Source: JBKJZO01 sp046715235 (GTDB lineage: Bacteria > Actinomycetota > Actinomycetes > BP-191). Taken from it: a stretch of 5,131 nt of DNA. Both the position numbers and the translations under genes were made by a program. Position 1 is the first letter of the stretch. The number at the start of each line of letters is the position of its first letter. Below are positions 1-5,131 of the stretch, one piece after another. The notes below the pieces were generated by a model. That model was not told the DNA's origin. It worked only from the letters and a program-made list of their open reading frames with translations, and made no database searches. The stretch lies in NCBI GenBank assembly GCA_046715235.1, contig JBKJZO010000098.1:1-5131 (forward strand), given 5' to 3'.

Positions 1-26
1 CTGCGACAAGTTCTCCCCCCGCTAGG

Positions 27-32
27 GATAAT
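27..32 (+). promoter_or_regulatory. Possible -10 element upstream of the arginine-rich gene
   Basis: The hexamer GATAAT at 27-32 is close to the bacterial -10 consensus and is the only AT-rich patch in the 49 bases before the first possible start codon. Transcription would begin near position 39. No convincing -35 box is seen at the usual distance; a TGCGAC-like stretch near 2-7 is about 19 bases away and weak. The call rests on the hexamer and its position only. Confidence 0.3.
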
Positions 33-49
33 TCCGCACACTCGCTATC

Positions 50-697
50 ATGGCCCGCGGAGACCGCGTGGAACGCCTCGCGGCTTACCACGCGTCCTCC
101 TGCCGGGGGATGCCCTGGCCGGTCGCCCCCGGTGATGATCGGCTCATGCCGGACTCGCGTGACCAAGCCGACCCCGCTGTGCATCCGTTGCTGCGCCCGT
201 TGGTGTGGCTCGCGGCGGTCGTCTGGCTGCCCATGCCGTGGGCGGGCCGGCTGTTCGCACGCATCCTCACGGGATACAGCCGTGGCGCGGACGCCGTGGG
301 GCGGGCGGTCATGTCGGGCCTACGAGTGATCGGCCGCGCAGCGGTGCGCCTGTTCAGGCCGCTGCGCCGGGTGTTCGCGCTGGTCGCGAGGCTCTGGGAC
401 TGGATCTCGCTCCAGTTCCTGACCTTCCTGCTCCGCCCCGTCGGCCGTTGGATGCACGCGGCGTTCGAGCGGGTCGAGCCGGCAGCGAAGCGGTTCGTAC
501 GAGCGGCCGACCGCCTTGCCAGACGGGTCTGGCGTGCCCTCGCGCCATTCGCCGCGGCTATCGGCGACGCCGCTCGCCGGCTCGCCGGGCCACCAACTCG
601 GGTCATCCGCCGCGCCTGGTTGGCGGTACGCCGATCGGCACGCACCTTCGCAGCCGCCGTTGCGAAGGTGTTTGCGCGTAGCGGCGAGGAGGGTTGA
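50..697 (+). CDS. Arginine-rich membrane-associated hypothetical protein
   Basis: I do not recognise this protein. The frame encodes up to 215 residues and has strong G/C preference at third codon positions, which supports real coding. Residues 51-66 form one hydrophobic segment rich in Val, Leu and Trp. The rest is a long series of likely amphipathic helices with arginines every three to four residues (for example R85, R92, R96, R100, R103, R106, R107, R114). The protein has 36 Arg, 2 Lys and 15 acidic residues, so it is strongly basic. A membrane-anchored protein whose cationic helices lie on the membrane or bind nucleic acid would fit, but this is inference. The start is unresolved. ATG at 50 gives the longest product but has no ribosome binding site. 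GTG at 68 is preceded by GGAGA at 59-63. ATG at 146 gives a tidier N-terminus of 183 residues, with GGTGA at 131-135 rather far upstream. It converges on the DUF2269-like gene. Confidence 0.65.
   Translation: MARGDRVERLAAYHASSCRGMPWPVAPGDDRLMPDSRDQADPAVHPLLRPLVWLAAVVWLPMPWAGRLFARILTGYSRGADAVGRAVMSGLRVIGRAAVRLFRPLRRVFALVARLWDWISLQFLTFLLRPVGRWMHAAFERVEPAAKRFVRAADRLARRVWRALAPFAAAIGDAARRLAGPPTRVIRRAWLAVRRSARTFAAAVAKVFARSGEEG
643..670 (+). repeat. Perfect 10-bp inverted repeat in the 3' end of the arginine-rich gene
   Basis: CACCTTCGCA (643-652) and TGCGAAGGTG (661-670) are exact reverse complements around an 8-base loop, and TTT follows at 671-673 after one possible G-T wobble pair. The hairpin lies inside the reading frame, about 25 bases before the stop codon. 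It could be a terminator or 3'-end stabiliser embedded in the coding region, or only a by-product of the Ala/Lys/Thr codons used here. The T run is too short for a classical intrinsic terminator. Confidence 0.5.
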
Positions 698-709
698 CTG
701 GTGCCGACG

Positions 710-726
710 GCCGCGATCCTCGCGGC
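710..726. terminator. GC hairpin between convergent genes, possible bidirectional terminator
   Basis: GCCGCGA at 710-716 and TCGCGGC at 720-726 form a perfect 7-bp stem with a 3-base loop. It sits wholly inside the 31-bp gap between the stop codon of the arginine-rich gene (TGA at 695-697) and the stop codon of the DUF2269-like gene (TAG read on the minus strand, 731-729). No T tract flanks it on either strand. The position between convergent stops favours a terminator role; the lack of a T run makes it uncertain, although U-less hairpins have been proposed in actinobacteria. Confidence 0.45.
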
Positions 727-728
727 GA

Positions 729-1175
729 CTAGCCGACAGCGCTCAGTCCTGGCTTCGCGACCATCAGCCAGACGATGACGAGCAAGATCAGCATGTTGAC
801 GCCGCCGAGCATGCTCAGGCGGCCGGCCTCCGCATCGACTGGGTGACCGTCGTCGAGCTTGCTGATCGCCGATTCCAGAGTCTTCGCGTGCGGCCCGCCA
901 CCGATGACGGCGGCCGCGATGAACAGGGCCATCGACGCCCCGAGCCACGCGTCACCCCATTGGAACTCGCCGTCGATCACGAGGGCGATGCCGATCAGAA
1001 AGATGATGCTGGCGCTCGGCCCGAACACCCGGCCAAGCTGGTGGAACTTGCGCAGCATTGGCAGGTTGTCGCGGCCGCCGCGCACCAGTCCGGGGGTGAG
1101 CATGTCCATGAACAACAAGGAACCGAGAATGAGCATCGCCGCCGCGATGTGCAGAAACAGCAGGACATTGCGCAC
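729..1175 (-). CDS. Four-helix integral membrane protein, DUF2269-like
   Basis: The product is a 148-residue inner-membrane protein of unknown function. Four hydrophobic segments are visible at about residues 3-27, 52-68, 77-94 and 119-139. A histidine near the start of the first helix (H9, in FLHIAAAMLILG) and the overall size and helix layout resemble actinobacterial DUF2269 proteins. That assignment is from memory of the family pattern, not a search. I chose GTG at 1175 because GAGGGAG (1190-1184 on the minus strand) lies eight bases upstream and the hydrophobic helix then begins almost at once. A longer in-frame GTG at 1220 would add 15 polar residues, with no good ribosome binding site but only three bases after the exporter's stop codon. 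The gene is the second in an apparent operon with the MFS transporter, so it may be co-expressed with it. Confidence 0.75.
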   Translation of the reverse strand: MRNVLLFLHIAAAMLILGSLLFMDMLTPGLVRGGRDNLPMLRKFHQLGRVFGPSASIIFLIGIALVIDGEFQWGDAWLGASMALFIAAAVIGGGPHAKTLESAISKLDDGHPVDAEAGRLSMLGGVNMLILLVIVWLMVAKPGLSAVG

Positions 1176-1183
1176 GTTGGCGA

Positions 1184-1190
1184 CTCCCTC
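1184..1190 (-). promoter_or_regulatory. Ribosome binding site deciding the start of the DUF2269-like gene
   Basis: Read on the minus strand, GAGGGAG lies eight bases before GTG at 1175-1173. It is the best Shine-Dalgarno match near this gene and argues for the shorter product over a start at 1220. Confidence 0.6.
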
Positions 1191-1223
1191 AGACGACGAC
1201 CGGGTTTGGGCTGTTGCCACAAC

Positions 1224-2462
1224 CTACGACGGGGCGGGTTCCGGCGTCAGCGCGTCAGCGCGGCGTGTCTCGGGCGCCGGCGCTGCAACGAGGAACGCCA
1301 GCACGAACATCGCGCCTGTCAGGCCGAACGCAGCAGGGAAACCAAAGCTGTCCTTGAGGCGACCGGCGGCAAGCGGGCCGACGACCGCGCCGAAGTCGCC
1401 AGCCATGCCGTACGCCGCGATCGCGGTGCCGCCGCGCCCGGCGATGACGTCACCGACGATGGCCGCGGGGGCGACACTCAACATTCCCGAGCCGAGCCCG
1501 AACACCATCATCGCGACGAAGAGCAGCGGCACGGAGGGTCGCAGGGCGAGCGTCGCCATACCGGCGCCGCAGACCAGGCAACCCAGCAGCAGGACCGGCT
1601 TGCGGCCGCGGCGGTCGGCGTACCGACCCGCTGGGATGAGCGCGAGCCCGTGTACGACGGCGCCCGCCATCAGCGCGGCTCCGGCCATGCCCGGGCCGCG
1701 GTGCAGCGCCTCTTTGATGAACAGCGGCACGAACGCGATGCGCACGCCGAACGCCGCCCACGACTCGGCGGCATAAGCCGCGAGCGCTCCGCGATAGGCC
1801 GGGGAGGCCAGCGCGGTTCGCACCGTCGTGCCCGATCCCGGCGCCTTGATGGCGTCGCGGTCGGCGAGCAGGTGCCGGGGGAGGGCGAGCAGCCCGATGC
1901 TGCCGGCGACAGCGAGTGTTCCGGCGTACACGAAGAACGGCGCGCGCATCGACCAGCCCGCGACGATGCCGGCAAGCCCGGGTCCGGCGATGCCGCCGAG
2001 CAAGAAGCCGCCCGTGAACGTGCCGGCGGCGCGACCACGTTCGTCAGCGGGCACGGACCGGAGCAGCAGGCTGTAGGCGCTGACCGTGAACATCGCCGAG
2101 CCGATACCGCCGACACCCCGCAGGAGCAGCAGTTGCCAGTAGGTCTGGGACGCGCCGGCGAGTGCCGACGACACCGCGACGATGCCGATTCCGTTGGCGA
2201 GGACGACGCGCTCGCCCAGCCGGTCGACGAGTCGGCCACTGCCCAATGCCGAGGCGAAGCGCATGAACGCGAAGGCGCTGGTGACCGCGCCGACTCTCGT
2301 CGCCGACGCGCCGAACTGGTCGGCGAACAGCGGGATGACAGGCGCGACGATCCCGTAGCCGACGGCGACCGCGAAGGCGACGGCCGCGAGTACGAGCACT
2401 TCGCGCCGCATGTTCGAGACGGGGTTGCGGAATCTCGGCGCGGGCATCGCACTTGTGGTCAC
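1224..2462 (-). CDS. MFS transporter, drug:proton antiporter type
   Basis: This is a major facilitator superfamily permease of about 412 residues, a normal length for a 12-helix member, located in the cytoplasmic membrane and probably exporting a small molecule using the proton gradient. With GTG 2462 as residue 1, the first-half loop 2-3 motif A is G76RLVDRLGER85 and the second-half copy is G279RYADRRGRK288, showing the duplicated six-plus-six helix layout. A GGIAGPGLAG stretch at about 156-165 resembles motif C (GxxxGPxxGG), which marks exporters of the DHA1 type. The substrate cannot be told. The frame stays open to 2594, but that extension runs over the divergent methyltransferase gene and is rejected. 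GTG 2462 lies eight bases after a TAACAT -10-like hexamer, suggesting a leaderless transcript; ATG 2447 (407 residues) and ATG 2411 are alternatives, and none has a clear ribosome binding site. It heads an operon with the DUF2269-like gene. Confidence 0.88.
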   Translation of the reverse strand: MTTSAMPAPRFRNPVSNMRREVLVLAAVAFAVAVGYGIVAPVIPLFADQFGASATRVGAVTSAFAFMRFASALGSGRLVDRLGERVVLANGIGIVAVSSALAGASQTYWQLLLLRGVGGIGSAMFTVSAYSLLLRSVPADERGRAAGTFTGGFLLGGIAGPGLAGIVAGWSMRAPFFVYAGTLAVAGSIGLLALPRHLLADRDAIKAPGSGTTVRTALASPAYRGALAAYAAESWAAFGVRIAFVPLFIKEALHRGPGMAGAALMAGAVVHGLALIPAGRYADRRGRKPVLLLGCLVCGAGMATLALRPSVPLLFVAMMVFGLGSGMLSVAPAAIVGDVIAGRGGTAIAAYGMAGDFGAVVGPLAAGRLKDSFGFPAAFGLTGAMFVLAFLVAAPAPETRRADALTPEPAPS

Positions 2463-2470
2463 GGGAGTGG

Positions 2471-2476
2471 ATGTTA
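2471..2476 (-). promoter_or_regulatory. Possible -10 element for a leaderless exporter transcript
   Basis: On the minus strand 2476-2471 reads TAACAT, which fits the actinobacterial TANNNT -10 pattern. The GTG at 2462 begins eight bases further on, about where transcription would start. A -35 match is not evident. The same AT-rich patch is the only one in the divergent spacer, so it may also serve the plus-strand methyltransferase gene. Confidence 0.35.
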
Positions 2477-2522
2477 AGTGAGTAGCGCCGGCGGCAGGCC
2501 AGCTGTCACGTCGGCGAACGCC

Positions 2523-2527
2523 AGGAG
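2523..2527 (+). promoter_or_regulatory. Ribosome binding site of the O-methyltransferase gene
   Basis: AGGAG lies four bases before the ATG at 2532. The spacing is short but usable, and it supports this start over the in-frame GTG at 2478, which would add 18 residues without a better signal. Confidence 0.65.
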
Positions 2528-2531
2528 CGCC

Positions 2532-3197
2532 ATGACACACACACCTAAGACGATCGAGCTGACGGCCGAGCTGCATGACTACTTGCTCGCGCACAGCTCA
2601 CCGCTCGACGAGATAGCGCAGTCGCTCATCAGTGAGACCCGGGAGCTGCTCGGCGATCAGGCCGTCATGCAGATCGCGCCGGAGCAAGGCCTTTTCATGA
2701 CGCTGCTGGCGCGCATTCTCGGCGCGCGCCGAGCGATCGAGGTCGGCACGTTCACCGGCTTCTCGGCGCTGTGCATTGCGCGCGGTCTTGCCGACGACGG
2801 CACGCTGATTTGCTGTGACATCAGCGAGGACTGGACGTCGGTCGGACGCAAGTACTGGGACCGTGCCGGCATCGGCGACCGGATCGAGCTGCGCCTGGGA
2901 CCTGCGATTGAGACGCTGCGCGCGTTGCCGCCGGAGCCGTCGTTCGACCTCGCCTTCGTCGACGCCGACAAGGCCAGCTACGGCGACTACTACGACGAGT
3001 TGCTGCCGCGGCTGCGCTCGGGAGGCATGCTGCTCGCCGACAACGTTCTGTGGTCGGGGCTTGTGGCTGATCCGTCGAACGAGGAGGAGGACACCGTCGC
3101 CTTGCGGGCGTTCAACGACAAGGTCCGCGCCGACGATCGTGTCGAGGTCGTGATGTTGCCAATCGCCGACGGCCTATCCCTGATCCGCAAGCACTAG
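2532..3197 (+). CDS. SAM-dependent O-methyltransferase, COMT/CCoAOMT-like family
   Basis: The enzyme (221 residues, the usual length for bacterial members) transfers a methyl group from S-adenosylmethionine to a hydroxyl, typically of a catechol-like substrate, with a divalent metal; it is cytosolic. The class-I SAM-binding motif I is E70-V-G-T-F-T-G-F-S-A-L80. The acidic residue ending strand 2 is D96 (ICCDISED), likely contacting the SAM ribose. FVDADK at 142-147 and the D170-N171 pair (LLADNVLWSG) match the three metal ligands of this family, so D144, D170 and N171 are the predicted ligands. All key residues look intact. The N-terminal 60 residues form the helical cap usual in this family. 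The physiological substrate is unknown. The gene is divergent from the MFS exporter across a short spacer, which allows shared regulation, and convergent with the VWA gene. I chose ATG 2532 because of the AGGAG just upstream. Confidence 0.92.
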   Translation: MTHTPKTIELTAELHDYLLAHSSPLDEIAQSLISETRELLGDQAVMQIAPEQGLFMTLLARILGARRAIEVGTFTGFSALCIARGLADDGTLICCDISEDWTSVGRKYWDRAGIGDRIELRLGPAIETLRALPPEPSFDLAFVDADKASYGDYYDELLPRLRSGGMLLADNVLWSGLVADPSNEEEDTVALRAFNDKVRADDRVEVVMLPIADGLSLIRKH

Positions 3198-3225
3198 CCG
3201 ATCTCAAAGCGGCGGTTGCGTGCCC

Positions 3226-3241
3226 CAAGATGATCATCTTG
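3226..3241. repeat. Perfect 16-bp palindrome CAAGATGATCATCTTG
   Basis: Both 8-base arms match exactly. As RNA it would form at best a 6-bp stem with a GATC loop, which is weak. As duplex DNA the full dyad symmetry is typical of a site for a dimeric DNA-binding protein. It lies 28 bases after the methyltransferase stop, so it is not in a normal operator position for either flanking gene. Confidence 0.55.
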
Positions 3242-3298
3242 TCGAAGTGATCGCCTGCTGCACGCGGGGATTTCGGGGGCAAGTTTGTCAAAATGATC
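3239..3298 (+). repeat. Imperfect 14-bp direct repeat, two copies
   Basis: TTGTCGAAGTGATC (3239-3252) and TTGTCAAAATGATC (3285-3298) differ at two positions, both G to A, and start 46 bases apart. The first copy overlaps the end of the 16-bp palindrome. The shared core (C/G)AA(R)xTGATC also resembles the palindrome half-site CAAGATGATC, giving three direct copies and one inverted copy of a related 10-mer in 73 bases. Confidence 0.5.
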
Positions 3299-3319
3299 CA
3301 ACTGGCCCGAGGTCGAGCG

Positions 3320-3329
3320 GGCGTACGCC
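3320..3329. repeat. Perfect 10-bp palindrome GGCGTACGCC
   Basis: An exact palindrome in the convergent gap, 20 bases beyond the VWA stop codon in its direction of transcription. It is short and of high-GC composition, so chance is possible; a terminator role is unproven. Confidence 0.35.
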
Positions 3330-3331
3330 GA

Positions 3332-3359
3332 TGGCGGGTCAGTGGCGGGTCAGTGGCGG
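3332..3359. repeat. 11-bp tandem repeat across the VWA stop codon
   Basis: TGGCGGGTCAG occurs twice head to tail (3332-3342, 3343-3353), followed by a partial third copy TGGCGG (3354-3359). The stop codon of the VWA gene (minus strand, 3352-3350) lies in the second unit, and the last residues Arg-His of the protein are encoded in the repeat. As 11 is not a multiple of three, gain or loss of a unit would change the reading frame of any sequence beyond it. Confidence 0.75.
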
Positions 3360-5131
3360 ATTCGTCGGCCGCGTCTTGCTTTGAGGTAGTCGCTGACTAC
3401 GTAGTCGCCGAGCCTCTCCGCTGACGGCGCGAAGACGCGTCCGCCGTTCGCCCGTGCGAGCTCCTCGACGAAGCGAACGAGCCTGGGCTCGGAGTCGAGC
3501 ATGAAGACGTTGATGACCGCCCCTCGCCGCGTCAGCTTGATGACCTCGCCCATCGTTGCTTCGATCGTCTCGCGGACGGGCGGCCAGTTGAACGACGACC
3601 GGCCATCCGGCTCGAGGTGGGCAGTCGGCTCGCCGTCGGTGACGACGAGAACGATGTGCTCCGAGTCGGGATGGCGGCGCAGGTGACGTCCCGCAAGTAG
3701 CAGCCCGTGGTGCAGGTTGGTGCCCTGAACCATGTCCCACGACATCCCGGCCAGCTCCACGGCCTGCAGTTCGCGCGCGTAGTCGGAGAAGCCGACGATC
3801 TGCAGCGCGTCCTGCGGGTAGCGCGTGGTGATGAGGGAGTGCAAGGCGAGCGCGGTCGACTTCGCCGCTGACCAGGTGCCGCGCAGCACCATCGAGTACG
3901 ACATGTCGACCAGCAGGCTGACCGCCGCGCTGGTACGCCGCTCGGTCTCGAAGACCTCGAAGTCCTCGACGCTCAGCGTCACCGAGGAAGCGGCGCCGGT
4001 CTGCCGGCGTACCGCATTGGTCACGGTCCGGACGACGTCGATCGGCTGCTCGTCGCCGTACTGCCACGGCCTGCTGCCCCCGGTCCACTCCCCGGCCGGA
4101 CCGGCGTCTTGTACGTCGTGCTGACCGGTTCCGCGCGCGGCGAGGGACTGAAACACGCGTGTCAGTGCGGCGGCACCGATACGGCGAATCGCCTTTGGTG
4201 TCAGGCGAATCTCACCCTCGGTTCGCTCGAGATATCCCTGCGCGCGCAGCTCGCGGTCGAGCTCGCGCAACGCCTCGACGTCGACGGCGGCGCGTTGGCC
4301 GAGCGTGCGCGCGAGCGCCTCGGTGTCGATGTCGTCGAGCGACGCCCCGGGGTAGTTCTGGCCCAACGCCTCGTCGAGTGAGGTGAGCTCGGCCAGCTCC
4401 TCCAGCGCGGACGTCGCATCAGACATGCCCAGGCTCGCGTTGCCCGACATCGACTCGCGCCGATCCCAGTCGAGGTCGGGACGGCGGCGGCGCAGCGCGT
4501 CGGCGAGCCGTGCCATCTCGCTCTCCAGCCCGATGTCGCCCAGTGCCGACGACATCAACGACGACAACTCGTCCCGTTGTTCGTCGGTGAGCGATTCGAG
4601 CAGTCGGCTCATCGCCGCTGCCCGCCGGGCCAGCGAGTCGACCAGCTCCTCGAGGTTGCTGGGGTTGTCGGGGAACATGTCGCCGTAGCGGCCCATGAAC
4701 TCGTCGAAATGCTCCTGCGTGTGCGCACCGCGCGCATCGGCGTCGAGCATCGCGTTGAGATCGGCGAGCATGTCGCGCACGCGCAAGACCTGCTCCGGGT
4801 CTTGGTCGGCGAGCGCCGCCTTGATGCCGCGGAACTGGCTGTCGAGCACCTCCGCGCGCAGCAGGTCGCGGATCTGCTCGTACGCCGACGCCGCATCCGG
4901 GGAGCGCCACTGCCAGTCGGCGAGCTGGCGCACCGCGCGCGCCGTGTCCGAGGGCAGCGCGTCGAGCTCGGCCTCCGCGAGGCGCGCGGCATCCGACGGG
5001 TCGGGGAAGAGCGCCCCGCGCTCGTGCGCGACCGCTTCGTCCAGCAGCTCGCGGACCCGTTCCAGCGTCCCGTCGAGCCGGCCGCGGTGGCGCAGCTCAC
5101 GGGCGCGCGATCGAGCCGCCCGGCGCAGTTC
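3350..5131 (-). CDS. VWA-domain (ChlD/CoxE-like) protein, 5' end outside window
   Basis: The frame is open through to the right edge, so this is a partial gene; 593 residues are visible. Numbering from the edge, roughly residues 1-340 are mostly helical and highly charged, and about 400-593 form a von Willebrand factor A domain. The metal-ion-dependent adhesion site is complete: D409-x-S411-x-S413 (DMSYS), T471 (QGTN) and D499 (VTDGE). Such intracellular VWA proteins usually pair with a MoxR- or Mg-chelatase-like AAA+ ATPase and act in metal insertion or assembly of protein complexes; I recall a similar VWA protein beside a putative Mg-chelatase ATPase in Mycobacterium tuberculosis (Rv0958-Rv0959), which would be checked by search. 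The partner gene would lie beyond the window. A GTG at 4933 could be mistaken for the start, but the 66 residues before it are helical, charged and continuous in style with the rest, so I treat it as internal. The 3' end lies in an 11-bp tandem repeat. Confidence 0.88.
   Translation of the reverse strand, partial: ELRRAARSRARELRHRGRLDGTLERVRELLDEAVAHERGALFPDPSDAARLAEAELDALPSDTARAVRQLADWQWRSPDAASAYEQIRDLLRAEVLDSQFRGIKAALADQDPEQVLRVRDMLADLNAMLDADARGAHTQEHFDEFMGRYGDMFPDNPSNLEELVDSLARRAAAMSRLLESLTDEQRDELSSLMSSALGDIGLESEMARLADALRRRRPDLDWDRRESMSGNASLGMSDATSALEELAELTSLDEALGQNYPGASLDDIDTEALARTLGQRAAVDVEALRELDRELRAQGYLERTEGEIRLTPKAIRRIGAAALTRVFQSLAARGTGQHDVQDAGPAGEWTGGSRPWQYGDEQPIDVVRTVTNAVRRQTGAASSVTLSVEDFEVFETERRTSAAVSLLVDMSYSMVLRGTWSAAKSTALALHSLITTRYPQDALQIVGFSDYARELQAVELAGMSWDMVQGTNLHHGLLLAGRHLRRHPDSEHIVLVVTDGEPTAHLEPDGRSSFNWPPVRETIEATMGEVIKLTRRGAVINVFMLDSEPRLVRFVEELARANGGRVFAPSAERLGDYVVSDYLKARRGRRIRH

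Larger units (their letters stand above)
3198..3349. other. Convergent intergenic gap rich in palindromes and repeats
   Basis: This 152-bp stretch between the methyltransferase and VWA stop codons has no supportable gene. It holds a perfect 16-bp palindrome (3226-3241), two near-identical 14-mers (3239-3252 and 3285-3298), a perfect 10-bp palindrome GGCGTACGCC (3320-3329) and the start of an 11-bp tandem repeat (from 3332). Its middle is clearly more AT-rich than the flanking genes. No T-tract terminator is evident on either strand. Confidence 0.6.

Noticed and set aside
85..948. A 287-codon minus-strand frame over the arginine-rich gene
   Set aside because: The product is Arg/Ala/Ser/Thr-rich without hydrophobic or motif pattern, and it overlaps the end of the DUF2269-like gene in another frame. 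The plus-strand frame has the better third-position GC pattern.
516..2477. A 653-codon open frame on the plus strand opposite the exporter and DUF2269-like genes
   Set aside because: Its translation is low-complexity (His, Gln, Asp, Glu, Arg) with no domain, and it mirrors two clear membrane protein genes. Long stop-free antisense frames are expected in high-GC coding DNA.
2486..2493. CGCCGGCG palindrome in the divergent spacer as an operator
   Set aside because: Only 8 bp of pure G/C, which is common by chance in DNA of this composition.
2463..2594. N-terminal extension of the MFS gene up to 2594
   Set aside because: It would overlap the methyltransferase gene by about 60 bases and adds Arg/Cys-rich sequence unlike an MFS N-terminus.
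3339..4088. A 249-codon minus-strand frame inside the VWA gene
   Set aside because: It overlaps the VWA domain, whose MIDAS motifs are intact in the main frame; this frame gives only Arg/Ala/Gly-rich sequence.
4109..4381. A plus-strand 90-codon frame opposite the middle of the VWA gene
   Set aside because: It is antisense to a confident coding frame, with no ribosome binding site or recognisable domain.

Overview
The window comes from a high-GC bacterium. Its coding frames end mostly in G or C, GTG start codons are common, and genes are tightly packed; together these suggest an actinobacterium (Actinomycetota). The genus cannot be named from the sequence. I see no RNA gene, CRISPR array, insertion sequence or prophage signature. 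Every gene fits ordinary chromosomal content, and nothing strongly supports a new defence or mobile system.

Layout from left to right: (1) 50-697 (+) encodes an unrecognised, very arginine-rich protein with one N-terminal hydrophobic segment. (2) A 31-bp convergent gap holding a perfect GC hairpin separates it from the minus-strand pair. (3) That pair is an MFS drug-type exporter (start near 2462, stop at 1224) followed by a small four-helix membrane protein resembling the DUF2269 family (1175 to 729), apparently one operon. (4) A short divergent control region (about 2463-2531) separates the exporter from (5) a plus-strand, class-I SAM-dependent O-methyltransferase of the COMT/CCoAOMT-like family (2532-3197). 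(6) A 152-bp convergent gap (3198-3349) carries a perfect 16-bp palindrome, a two-mismatch direct repeat, a second 10-bp palindrome and an 11-bp tandem repeat that runs through the next stop codon. (7) The last gene (minus, 5131 to 3350) encodes a large protein with a C-terminal von Willebrand factor A (VWA) domain and an intact MIDAS metal site. It is open at the right edge, so its N-terminus lies outside the window.

How they may work together: the exporter and methyltransferase are divergently transcribed from a shared spacer, which could mean common regulation, for example modification and export of a small molecule; this is inference only. VWA proteins of the type at the right end are typically encoded beside a MoxR- or magnesium-chelatase-like AAA+ ATPase. 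Such a partner would be expected just beyond the right edge, upstream of this gene. The most interesting unexplained material is the repeat-rich gap at 3198-3360 and the orphan arginine-rich protein at the left.
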